A stretch of 64,000 bases of DNA from Clostridium algoriphilum. Lineage in GTDB: Bacteria; Bacillota; Clostridia; Clostridiales; Clostridiaceae. The stretch lies in NCBI RefSeq assembly GCF_020443705.1, contig NZ_JAIZZK010000009.1, positions 61,783 to 125,782 of the forward strand, read 5' to 3'. Under the pieces are notes generated by a model. That model was not told the DNA's origin. It did no database searches and was given only the letters and a program-made list of their open reading frames with translations. Position numbers and translations under genes: made by a program. Of this stretch, positions 55,727 to 63,856 are shown one piece after another (the first letter of the stretch is position 1; each line of letters starts with the position of its first letter).

Positions 55727-56743
55727 GTGGTAAAGAAAAGTGTATTAATCTTTATTTGTATTATTATGATGATTGCAGTAGGATGCAAAAGAGAAGAGAG
55801 TATAAAGATACAGGATATAAATCTGGAAAACGTTGTAAGGAAGATGATAGATAAACCAGAAGGAAAAATATATAAAAGAGATGTTAAAGATATTACAGCA
55901 TTAGATGCTACGGGAAAAAACATTAAAGATATTTCCGGAATAGAAAATTTGGTGAATCTAAAAACTCTAACTCTAGAAAAAAATAGTATAAGCAATATTG
56001 AGCCTTTGAGTCTACTTAATAACTTAGAAGAACTCTGCCTTGATAATAATGATATTAGAGATATTAGTGCATTAGAAAACATAACAAGTATAAAGAGCAT
56101 TAGCTTAAGTTCCAATAGAATTGATGATATAAGTGATCTGAAAAATTTAACAAATCTTGAAAAGTTAAATCTAGATAGTAATGAAATTATGGATGTAAGT
56201 CCATTATCAGGAATGAGTTATATAAAGTACATTAATTTAAAGAGTAACAAAATAAATAATATTGATAAGTTAAATAATTTAAAAAATTTAAATTCGTTAT
56301 ATCTAGCGGACAATTCAGTTACAAATTATAGCGGAATAAAAGGTATTTATGATAAGATTAAAAACAAAGACTTTAAGTTAGAGGAAGCAAAAGTAGAAAA
56401 GCCAAAAGTTGTTGTTCAAAAAGAGGTTGTTGTTCAAAAAGAGTATGTTGTTCAACCACAATATCAGGTGCCAACATATGTTGCGCAGTCAGATTATATT
56501 TTTGGCTTTAGTGATAGCAGAATTATAACTGATTATGAAATAAATAACTTAGATTATAATTTGCGAGAATATGCAAGAAATGAGATATATGCAAGATATG
56601 GATATGTCTTTAGTATGTCTAGATTCAGAGATTACTTTATGTCAAAATCATGGTACTCACCCAATCCTAGTTTTAATATAGAAACACAAATGTTAACCCC
56701 AGTAGAAAAGGCAAATATAGAAATAATTAAACGACACGAGTAA
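55727..56743 (+). CDS. leucine-rich-repeat lipoprotein with C-terminal YARHG domain
   Basis: 338 aa, starting at GTG 55727 with AGGGAGG 9 bases upstream. The lipoprotein signal ends in IAVGC. About six 22-residue LRRs of the SDS22/internalin type follow (residues 60-205; repeats such as LTLEKNSISNIEPLSLLNNL), then a linker with VVVQKEV-type repeats, and a C-terminal YARHG domain (about 255-335: REYARNEIYARYGYVF, then FMSKSWYSPNP). LRR domains bind proteins, and YARHG is an extracellular domain of unknown role. A cell-surface binding function is likely. Confidence 0.87.
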   Translation: MVKKSVLIFICIIMMIAVGCKREESIKIQDINLENVVRKMIDKPEGKIYKRDVKDITALDATGKNIKDISGIENLVNLKTLTLEKNSISNIEPLSLLNNLEELCLDNNDIRDISALENITSIKSISLSSNRIDDISDLKNLTNLEKLNLDSNEIMDVSPLSGMSYIKYINLKSNKINNIDKLNNLKNLNSLYLADNSVTNYSGIKGIYDKIKNKDFKLEEAKVEKPKVVVQKEVVVQKEYVVQPQYQVPTYVAQSDYIFGFSDSRIITDYEINNLDYNLREYARNEIYARYGYVFSMSRFRDYFMSKSWYSPNPSFNIETQMLTPVEKANIEIIKRHE

Positions 56744-56798
56744 GATATAAGTTAATTTAACGCACATAATAAACCAATATGATGTTTGTTAAAATAAG

Positions 56799-56828
56799 GA
56801 AATCGCTTTAATTAGTGATTTCTTTATT
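56799..56828 (+). terminator. terminator after the LRR gene
   Basis: GAAATCGCT (56799-56807) and AGTGATTTC (56814-56822), with one G.T pair, followed by TTTATTACTTTT. Confidence 0.65.
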
Positions 56829-56996
56829 ACTTTTATATATGTGAAATTACATAATTAAGCACCTTAGAGTCTGTGTTTAATGGTATAATAGCCCTTAATG
56901 TTAAGACTTAATTGTAATTATTTAATTAAGTGAATGTATGTAAAATTCTCAGTCGAAAGAAAATGCTAATATAATGTAAAATCAGGAGGTATAATA

Positions 56997-57383
56997 ATGA
57001 AATTAAACAAGATTCATCATATAGCTATCATTTGTTCGAATTATGAAATATCAAAAGAATTTTATGTTAATATTTTAGGCTTGAAAATCATTAACGAAAT
57101 ATACAGAAAAGATAGAGAATCATATAAGCTGGACTTAAGTGTTTCAGAGGATAATCAAATAGAATTATTTTCTTTTCCACAATCACCTAAAAGGTTGAGT
57201 TATCCTGAGGCAATAGGTCTAAGGCATATTGCTTTTGAGGTAGATAATATTGATATGGTAATAAAAGAATTGAATGATAAAAATGTGATTACTGAACCAA
57301 TTAGAATTGATGAGATTACGGGTAAAAAATTTACCTTTTTTAGTGATCCAGATGATTTACCTATAGAATTATATGAAAAATAG
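56997..57383 (+). CDS. VOC/glyoxalase-I-like metalloprotein
   Basis: A 128-aa single VOC module pair (beta-alpha-beta-beta-beta twice). Metal ligands fit the glyoxalase I pattern: His in IHHIAII, Glu in QIELFSF, His in LRHIAFEV and Glu in LPIELYE. It could be lactoylglutathione-type lyase (GloA2 group) or another VOC enzyme. With mgsA in the same window, methylglyoxal detoxification is conceivable but unproven. AGGAGG precedes the ATG. Confidence 0.82.
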   Translation: MKLNKIHHIAIICSNYEISKEFYVNILGLKIINEIYRKDRESYKLDLSVSEDNQIELFSFPQSPKRLSYPEAIGLRHIAFEVDNIDMVIKELNDKNVITEPIRIDEITGKKFTFFSDPDDLPIELYEK

Positions 57384-57411
57384 TGTTAAGACTTATCATT
57401 ATCCACAATAT

Positions 57412-57436
57412 AAAGAGCAGAGATGCTTTTTTTTTG
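57412..57436 (+). terminator. terminator after the VOC gene
   Basis: AAAGAGCA (57412-57419) pairs with TGCTTTTT (57424-57431) over a 4-base loop, continuing into a T run. Confidence 0.6.
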
Positions 57437-57564
57437 TTATAGTCCCTTTGCTTTAATAAAGAAATATAAAATAAAATTATATGAGATTGAATGTAGAAAA
57501 GGTTACCCGCATACATATAATATAATATACATTAAATAATAATATAAAGGAAGCAGGGTGAATT

Positions 57565-58203
57565 ATGGTTGTAAAAAAAGACTGGGATATATTCTTTGAT
57601 GATGAGGTTAAGGAATTAACAAAATTAAATCTACCAAACCCAGATACCTTAGATTATTATGAGAGAACTATAAATAGAGAAATATTTTGGAACTTTGATA
57701 TTGATGATAGTTTGGTTGATTTTTCACTAATGATTATAAAGTGGAATAAACAGGATAAAGGTAAAGCTTCTAACGAGAGAATACCAATTAAGATTTTAAT
57801 AAATTCTAATGGTGGAGAATTACCAGCAGTACTAAATTTCATAAATGTTATCCAAATTTCCAAAACACCTGTGTATACAATTGGGTTAGGTAAAACATAC
57901 AGTTCTGGTGGGCTGATGTTATTGGCAGGTTCAAAAGGCCACAGATATATATTTAAAGATACAACAGCTCTTATTCATTCTGGTAGTACAGGTGCCATGG
58001 GTAATACAGATAAAGTTTTAGATAATTTTGAGTTTACACAAAGACAAGAAAAAAGAGTAAAAGATTTTATTGTAGCAAATACAAATATTACAGACAAACT
58101 CTATACTAAAAATTATAGAAAAGATTGGTGGCTAATGTCTGATGAAATTATTTCACTAGGACTTGCAGACAAGATTATAACTGACTTAGATGAAATATTT
58201 TAA
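57565..58203 (+). CDS. ClpP-like serine protease-fold protein
   Basis: A 212-aa ClpP/crotonase-fold protein. After a distinctive N-terminal 60-70 residues (KKDWDIFFDDEVKEL), the ClpP core shows ILINSNGGELPAVLNFINVI, a Ser-containing turn GLGKTYSSGGLMLLAG (instead of the canonical G-A-S-M-A), His in ALIHSGSTGAMG (instead of IHQP), and Asp in MSDEIISLGLAD. The catalytic Ser/His/Asp are plausible but in altered contexts, so activity and ClpX/ClpC partnering are uncertain. It is probably a ClpP paralogue, not the housekeeping peptidase. RBS AGGGTGA. Confidence 0.78.
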   Translation: MVVKKDWDIFFDDEVKELTKLNLPNPDTLDYYERTINREIFWNFDIDDSLVDFSLMIIKWNKQDKGKASNERIPIKILINSNGGELPAVLNFINVIQISKTPVYTIGLGKTYSSGGLMLLAGSKGHRYIFKDTTALIHSGSTGAMGNTDKVLDNFEFTQRQEKRVKDFIVANTNITDKLYTKNYRKDWWLMSDEIISLGLADKIITDLDEIF

Positions 58204-58228
58204 TTTTCCTTCTGCAGCATATAAAAAT

Positions 58229-58277
58229 AGGATAACCAAACTGTCATAATGGCAGAGTAGTTATCCTTATTATTATT
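58229..58277. terminator. terminator between convergent genes
   Basis: AGGATAAC (58229-58236) and GTTATCCT (58260-58267), with a partly paired inner loop, then TATTATTATTT. An A run at 58222-58227 allows use by the minus-strand gene. Confidence 0.65.
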
Positions 58278-58284
58278 TAGATGG

Positions 58285-58911
58285 TTATTTACCTATAAAC
58301 TGTTGAGTCCAATAGATGGTTCCATCTGATTTTTTTGCTACTCCTACGCCTATTTCAGTGTAGTTTTCACTTAAGATATTTGCTTTATGACCTGCAGAGT
58401 TCATCCAACCAGTCATTACAGAAGTTGGTGTTGGCTGACCGTAAGCAATGTTCTCGCCAGCAGACATATACTTAACTCCGAAATTTTTCATCATATCAAA
58501 CGGTGAACCATAAGTTGGTGATGTATGAGAAAAGTAGTTTTTGTCAATCATGTCTTGTGATTTATATCTAGCTACTCTTGAAAGTTCCCAGTTAGCCTTT
58601 AATGGAGCAAGTCCAACCTTTGCCCTCTCTTTATTAACTAATACTACTACTTGTCCTTCGAGTGTTGTAGCTTCATTTAAACTAGGTACTTTTATTATCT
58701 GACTAGGGGAAATCTTGTTAGGATTAGTTATTTGAGGATTAGCAGCTATGACCTCAGAAATGCCTACCTTAAACTTAAGACATATTTTCAACAGGCTATC
58801 CCCTGTTTTGACAGTGTAGTTAGCAGTATCCTGGGCATATACTACTGAACTGATTCCTGTTGTTACTAAAATACTTAAAGTTAATATTAATGCTTTTAAT
58901 GCTTTCTTCAT
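58285..58911 (-). CDS. secreted LysM-CAP (SCP/PR1-like) protein
   Basis: 208 aa: signal peptide (MKKALKALILTLSILVTTG..., cleavage near VYA), one LysM domain (YTVKTGDSLLKICLKFKVG to QIIKVPS, about 32-76), and a CAP domain (about 86-206) with LVNKERAKVGLAPL, YFSHTSPTYGSPFDMM, GENIAYGQ and GHKANILSENYTEIGVG. This is the YkwD/SafA-like type common in clostridia: peptidoglycan-bound, and often sporulation- or cell-wall-associated. GGTGGGG precedes the ATG. Confidence 0.92.
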   Translation of the reverse strand: MKKALKALILTLSILVTTGISSVVYAQDTANYTVKTGDSLLKICLKFKVGISEVIAANPQITNPNKISPSQIIKVPSLNEATTLEGQVVVLVNKERAKVGLAPLKANWELSRVARYKSQDMIDKNYFSHTSPTYGSPFDMMKNFGVKYMSAGENIAYGQPTPTSVMTGWMNSAGHKANILSENYTEIGVGVAKKSDGTIYWTQQFIGK

Positions 58912-59212
58912 CTTATGTACCCCACCTTTTTAATTTTAAAATACAAAATAAACACTGTTTTGTATATTTATACACTTATTCTATCATCTAAGTTAGGTTT
59001 GTACTTTTTTTATTACTGGGATATATGGATTAATATTCAACTTAAAACCATACACTTTAAGATAAATGTATGGTTTTTAGACAATTATATGAAGTTGATT
59101 GTATGAAATCTTCCTATTTGGATTTATATTATAACTATAATAAATAGTTTACATGATAAGAACAAATTTTCTAAGACAATTTATATTATAAATTTAAAAT
59201 GGAGGTTTTAAT

Positions 59213-60868
59213 ATGAAATTTAACTTTGATCAAACTATTGATGTAGAAAAAACAAATGCTTATATGGTTGGTGCTGGACTTGCATCACTTTCCGCGGCAG
59301 TATTTTTAATTAGAGATGGACATGTTCCGGGAAAAAATATTCATATATATGAAGAATTAAACATAACGGGTGGTAGCATGGATGGAAATGGTGATCATGA
59401 GCACGGTTATGTAATCCGTGGTGGAAGAATGTTTGATAGGGAAGCTTATGCTTGTACTTTTGGAGTAATGGAAAGTATTCCTTCATTAACTGATCCTAAA
59501 GTTTCAATACTTGATGAATTTAATGCTTTTAATAAAAAAATTCATACCCATGCAAAAGCTAGATTAATAGATAATGATGCTAAAATAACTGATGTATCAT
59601 CTTTGGGACTTGATCGCGAAGATAGAATGGCATTAATGGATATATTAATTAACCCTGAAGATTCTTTAGGCACAAAAACTATTAAAGAGTGTTTCCCAGA
59701 ACCATTTTTTAAAACAAATTTCTGGCTCCAGTGGACTACACTCTTTGCATTTGAGACTTGGCACAGTGCTATAGAACTTAAGAGATATCTTCATAGATTT
59801 ATCCAAGAATTACCACGTCTAAAAGATTTATCTGGAATACGTCGTACACCATACAATCAATATGATTCAATGTTATTACCTATGACAAAATGGTTAAAGT
59901 CACAAGGTGTTAATTTTGAATTAAACTGCAGAGTTACTGATTTAGAATTTAAACCTCTAGATAAGCAGACTACAGTTACAGCATTTATATGTGAAAAAAA
60001 TGGAAACGAAACTAGAATAGAGGTTGGAGAAAATGATTTTGCTTTTGTTACTATTGGTTCTTTAACAGCTGGTACTAGCCTTGGTTCAATGACTACAGCA
60101 GCAAAAATTAATGACAAACATGTGGGCGGTGCATGGGAGCTTTGGGAAAAAATCGCGAGCGGTCGTCCTGAGTTTGGTAATCCTAGAGTTTTTGATGAAC
60201 GCGTTGAAGAATCAATGTGGCAGTCTTTCACAGTTACTCTTAAAGACCCAACAATGTTTAAGAAAATAATAGAATTCTCAGGAAATCAACCAGGAACTGG
60301 TGCTCATATGACATTTAAAGATTCAGCATGGCTCATGACAATAGTTCTGCATAATCAACCACATTTTCTTAATCAACCTGATAATGTACAAATTGTATGG
60401 GGTTATTCTTTGTTCCCATATGCAAAAGGTGATTTTATAAAGAAGAGAATGGTGGATTGTACTGGTGAGGAAATATTAACTGAGGTATTATATCACTTAA
60501 ACTTTAAAGATGATATGGAAAAAATTCTAAAAACATCTATATGTATACCATGTATATTGCCTTTTACAACAGCACAATTTTTAACTAGAGCAAAAGGCGA
60601 TAGACCAGCAACTATACCAGAAGGTTCAACTAATTTAGCATTACTTGGACAGTTCTGTGAAATAGCAGATGATGTAGTATTTACTATGGATTATTCAGTG
60701 AGAGGTGCACAAACTGCTGTTTATAAATTCTTGAATTTAAATAAACGAGTTACTCCTATTTATAAAGGACAGCACGATATTCGTGTAATAATTAATTCAG
60801 TCCTTGAACTGATGAAGGATGATAACCTAAGTAAAGAATTAGCAGCAATAAAATCTTTGTTAAAATAG
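59213..60868 (+). CDS. ohyA: oleate hydratase (fatty acid double-bond hydratase)
   Basis: A 551-aa FAD-dependent hydratase (formerly myosin-cross-reactive antigen family) that adds water to the cis-9 double bond of oleate and linoleate, giving 10-hydroxy acids. Motifs: the dinucleotide loop MVGAGLASLSAAVFLIRDG, GGSMDGNGD, the YVIRGGRMFDREAYAC block, and the C-terminal cofactor region GQFCEIADDVVFTMDYSVRG. It is slightly shorter than the ~590-aa lactic-acid-bacterial forms. The usual roles are detoxification of unsaturated fatty acids and biohydrogenation. Monocistronic with GGAGG RBS and a strong terminator. Confidence 0.94.
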   Translation: MKFNFDQTIDVEKTNAYMVGAGLASLSAAVFLIRDGHVPGKNIHIYEELNITGGSMDGNGDHEHGYVIRGGRMFDREAYACTFGVMESIPSLTDPKVSILDEFNAFNKKIHTHAKARLIDNDAKITDVSSLGLDREDRMALMDILINPEDSLGTKTIKECFPEPFFKTNFWLQWTTLFAFETWHSAIELKRYLHRFIQELPRLKDLSGIRRTPYNQYDSMLLPMTKWLKSQGVNFELNCRVTDLEFKPLDKQTTVTAFICEKNGNETRIEVGENDFAFVTIGSLTAGTSLGSMTTAAKINDKHVGGAWELWEKIASGRPEFGNPRVFDERVEESMWQSFTVTLKDPTMFKKIIEFSGNQPGTGAHMTFKDSAWLMTIVLHNQPHFLNQPDNVQIVWGYSLFPYAKGDFIKKRMVDCTGEEILTEVLYHLNFKDDMEKILKTSICIPCILPFTTAQFLTRAKGDRPATIPEGSTNLALLGQFCEIADDVVFTMDYSVRGAQTAVYKFLNLNKRVTPIYKGQHDIRVIINSVLELMKDDNLSKELAAIKSLLK

Positions 60869-60880
60869 TTTTAATAATAG

Positions 60881-60927
60881 AATGAGTCATAAGCTTTTAA
60901 AGTAAAAGCTTATGACTCATTTTTATT
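60881..60927. terminator. terminator after ohyA
   Basis: A perfect 19-bp stem (60881-60899 with 60903-60921; core GAGTCATAAGC), a 3-base loop and a following T run. Confidence 0.9.
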
Positions 60928-61092
60928 ATATAACGGTGATTTTCTAATTCAATTTAATATAGGCAATGTTATATAGAGCTTTTTATGTATCTAATTTTAT
61001 GAGTTTCAAATAGAAAAAAACGTAAGTCTAATGTTTATTTATAACTTTGAAGGTTAGTTTTGCAAATGAACAATAATCAGGTAATTTTAATA

Positions 61093-61896
61093 TTACAATT
61101 CAATAATATCTAAATCATCAGGAACAATAATATTTCCTTTAAAAAACATGCTGCCCTCATCTGTATATAGTTTCTTTTTATTCAATATGTTTGTATCTTC
61201 AGTATGAAACATAATTATGTTTTTTACATTCAGTGTGGATGCATTTTCACAAGCATCCTTTACTGTAGCATGATGTTTTTCATATGGTTTAAAGATATCG
61301 TTCTCTGAATACAAACAAAACGCTTCATGAAAAAGGTAATCCACATTATTGGCATATTCAAATAGCTTTTCATTGTAAGGTTCATCTCCTAAAAAAGCTA
61401 ACTTTTTTCCGCTTTTGAGTATTGTATTAAAGCCAAACTGAAGTTCTTTAGTACTTTTAATATCAAAAAATTCTATATTCCAATCTAGTATAGTTAATTT
61501 ACAGTTATCGTAAATTTCATTGAATAGTATTCTATTTCCAATGTATTTTGTAAATTTTTTATCTAAAAGCAAGCTACTTATTGTATTTATTGCCTCAATA
61601 TTATACTTATGACAATAAATTGTTAAATTACCTTCATATTTTCCATTAGTAATTTGCTGAGCTACAGCTCTAATAATCCATACAATACCAGAAATATGAT
61701 CGTTATGTCTATGAGATATAAAGACATGGTGAATTTTATTGATACCTATATTTAATTTTTCTAGGTTTGAAAGTATGGTATTACCGCCACCCGTATCCAC
61801 CAATAAATGTTCTTTTTCGTTTGAAATGGTAAAACAAGTGTTATAACATTTTGTAACCATAGCACTACCAGTACCTAAAATATTAATTAATTCCAT
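61093..61896 (-). CDS. metallo-beta-lactamase-fold hydrolase (RNase Z/ElaC-like)
   Basis: 267 aa with LVDTGGGNTI, the metal motif SHRHNDHISG, FLGDEP, FHEAFCL and MFHTED, all in the order of the RNase Z-like MBL subgroup. It is too short and diverged for a firm RNase Z call; other members hydrolyse phosphodiesters or lactones. The start is set at the ATG ending at 61896 because GGAGGA lies 7-8 bases upstream; the ATG ending at 61914 overlaps that RBS. Confidence 0.83.
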   Translation of the reverse strand: MELINILGTGSAMVTKCYNTCFTISNEKEHLLVDTGGGNTILSNLEKLNIGINKIHHVFISHRHNDHISGIVWIIRAVAQQITNGKYEGNLTIYCHKYNIEAINTISSLLLDKKFTKYIGNRILFNEIYDNCKLTILDWNIEFFDIKSTKELQFGFNTILKSGKKLAFLGDEPYNEKLFEYANNVDYLFHEAFCLYSENDIFKPYEKHHATVKDACENASTLNVKNIIMFHTEDTNILNKKKLYTDEGSMFFKGNIIVPDDLDIIEL

Positions 61897-62202
61897 ATAT
61901 TTATCCTCCAACATTAGGTCTCTTTAGAATTAAACCTATTATTATACATCTACTTTAATTTGTACTATAATTATGTATATACATTATTATTGCAGTAAGA
62001 AACATATTTATCAATAGCTTATGCTGCTTTTTTTAATATTATAATATTGGGTTAGAGTAAAATAAATATTTTACTGTATAAATTACTGAAACGTACAAAT
62101 GCTATACGAAATTTGATAAACAGGTACCAAAGAAGGTAGTAACAAATATTTTAATAAATTTATATAATAGAGAGATACTAATTTTGCTAGGAGATGATAA
62201 TA

Positions 62203-62574
62203 TTGAACGCTAATGAACTTTTAAATTATACAAACTGGATTGTGGTTGGGGATGTATTAAACCCTTTAAAATATGCTTATAAGATATTAAATTCCTTGAA
62301 GAGAGATGGATTTAATGTAGTGGGTGTAAATCCATCTGCTAAAAATGAAGGAGTTTATAACAGTCTAAGAGATATACCATACAAGGTAGAAGTTTTAAAT
62401 TTATGCATTAATCCATATAAAGGTATTAAAGTCCTTCAGGAAGCTCATGAGTTGAAAATAGACAAGGTACTTATTCAACCAGGAGCAGAAAGCCCTGAAA
62501 TACTTAATTTTTGTAAAGCAAATGGAATGCTAGCGATAGAGGGATGTACTTTAATAGAATTATCAAGAAAATAA
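62203..62574 (+). CDS. CoA-binding (YccU-like) protein
   Basis: A 123-aa Rossmann-like CoA-binding domain: WIVVGDVLNPLKYAYKILNS, GFNVVGVNPSAKNEGVYNSL, VEVLNLCINPYKGIKVLQEA, VLIQPGAESPEILNFC and AIEGCTLIEL. The TTG at 62203 is the likely start because TAGGAG (62188-62193) is 9 bases away; an ATG at 62194 directly abuts the RBS. The family's biological role is largely unknown. Confidence 0.82.
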   Translation: MNANELLNYTNWIVVGDVLNPLKYAYKILNSLKRDGFNVVGVNPSAKNEGVYNSLRDIPYKVEVLNLCINPYKGIKVLQEAHELKIDKVLIQPGAESPEILNFCKANGMLAIEGCTLIELSRK

Positions 62575-62676
62575 TATTCTATTTATAAAGCTGCTTTAAC
62601 ATTTATTATTTACGTATTTTTTAGATTAATAGAACAAAACTATAATGTCATGTTTAAGCATAGAGGTAGCTACTAT

Positions 62677-62716
62677 CATACTATGGACAGATGTGCATAG
62701 TATGTACTTTTTTAAA
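62677..62716 (+). terminator. terminator upstream of the rep gene
   Basis: CATACTATG (62677-62685) and CATAGTATG (62696-62704) form a perfect 9-bp stem with 10-base loop, then TACTTTTTT. No iteron-like tandem repeats are visible between here and the rep gene. Confidence 0.7.
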
Positions 62717-62837
62717 AAATTGATACAGATAAAAAATTACATCGTAAGTGTGAAATAAAAAGACATAAAGGGGTTGGCTTCAACAACATTGACAACTTCA
62801 AATCTTCCAAGTAATATATAATTACAGAGGTGATATT

Positions 62838-63560
62838 TTGGAAACTCAAAAAACACTAAAAGGAGATTCTTGGATTTGTAAAGATAATGAACTTATTAAT
62901 GCAAGTTATAAACTGAATATGAGAGAATTTAAATTAATATTGGCTATCGCTTCAATGGTTAATCCTATTGATGAAGAAAGTAAAGAATACATAATAAGTA
63001 TTAAAGAATTTGCCAAACTCTTAGAAGTTGAATTAAGCACAAATAAGAATTTCTATAGTAGAGTTAAAAGGGCAAGTGGGCTATTGCTAAGTAAAAGAGT
63101 AACTATTCATGAAAATGATGGTGATTTCCAAACAGTATGGCTTTCTGAAATAAAATACTATGATAATGAGTATAAAGTCGGTGTGAGCTTTCATCCAAAG
63201 CTTAAAAAATACTATTTACAGCTTCAAAACTTTGCCGAAGATCATTTTAAAAATATAACAAACCTTAATAGTGAATATAGTTTAAAGCTCTATGAATGTT
63301 TAAAACAATATGAACAAATAGGGGCAAGAACATATGATCTTGTAGAATTGAAGAAATGTTTAGGCGTGCAAAAACAATATGATAGATATTACAACTTAAA
63401 ACAAAGAATAATACTTGTAACACAAAGAGAAATTAGTGCAAAAACAGATATATCTTTTGAATTTGAGGAAATAAAAGAAGGTAGAAATATTAAGGCTATT
63501 AAATTTTACATAAAAAAGAACAAAAATAACAAGGGTATGGATGAAGTTTGTGTCAGTTAG
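62838..63560 (+). CDS. repB: Rep_3-family plasmid replication initiator (RepB-like)
   Basis: A 240-aa two-winged-helix initiator. The N-terminal half has YKLNMREFKLILAIASMV and ISIKEFAKLLEV; the C-terminal half has the Rep_3 signature NSEYSLKLYECLKQYEQIG, then LVELKKCLGVQ-YDRYYNLKQR and the DISFEFEEIKEGR block. The TTG start has AGAGGTGAT 4-5 bases before it. Rep_3 proteins normally bind iterons at a plasmid origin; I see no iterons on either side, so it may be plasmid-borne with a distant origin, or an integrated relic. It is full length by family standards. Confidence 0.88.
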   Translation: METQKTLKGDSWICKDNELINASYKLNMREFKLILAIASMVNPIDEESKEYIISIKEFAKLLEVELSTNKNFYSRVKRASGLLLSKRVTIHENDGDFQTVWLSEIKYYDNEYKVGVSFHPKLKKYYLQLQNFAEDHFKNITNLNSEYSLKLYECLKQYEQIGARTYDLVELKKCLGVQKQYDRYYNLKQRIILVTQREISAKTDISFEFEEIKEGRNIKAIKFYIKKNKNNKGMDEVCVS

Positions 63561-63572
63561 ATTAATACAACG

Positions 63573-63620
63573 AAAAGTGGGAGACGGGAATAAATTTTCG
63601 TCTTCCACTTTTCTTATTTT
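63573..63620 (+). terminator. terminator after the rep gene
   Basis: 63573-63586 (AAAAGTGGGAGACG) pairs with 63599-63612 (CGTCTTCCACTTTT) with one G.T pair, followed by CTTATTTTT. Confidence 0.8.
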
Positions 63621-63672
63621 TACCAATTTAATACTATTTGGGTATATCCAAATAACTACAAATAAAGAATAT

Positions 63673-63710
63673 AAAACTACGTTGACAACGACGTAGTTTT
63701 ATAGTAAACT
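63673..63710 (+). promoter_or_regulatory. abfD promoter overlapped by a near-perfect palindrome
   Basis: Arms AAAACTACGTTG (63673-63684) and CGACGTAGTTTT (63689-63700) match in 11 of 12 pairs with a 4-base centre. TTGACA (63682-63687) lies inside it, with TAAACT (63705-63710) 17 bases further. This looks like a TetR-type operator covering the -35. Downstream, ACAGCGGT/ACCACTGT (63717-63756 region) can form an RNA hairpin in the leader. Confidence 0.6.
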
Positions 63711-63856
63711 AGGGGTACAGCGGTGAAAAAGTAATGGTCAGACCACTGTAGCTCAAAAATTTAAATGGACTAAAATAAGTTAATAAAAACTCATGTTAAA
63801 ATTCTAACAATATTAATAAAGTTATACAAAATATAAATTTGAAAGGAATGATTTTA

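Noticed and set aside
62575..63856. Iterons or a plasmid origin around the rep gene
   Set aside because: Scanned both flanks for tandem 15-22-bp repeats and found none; only terminator hairpins and the abfD palindrome are present.
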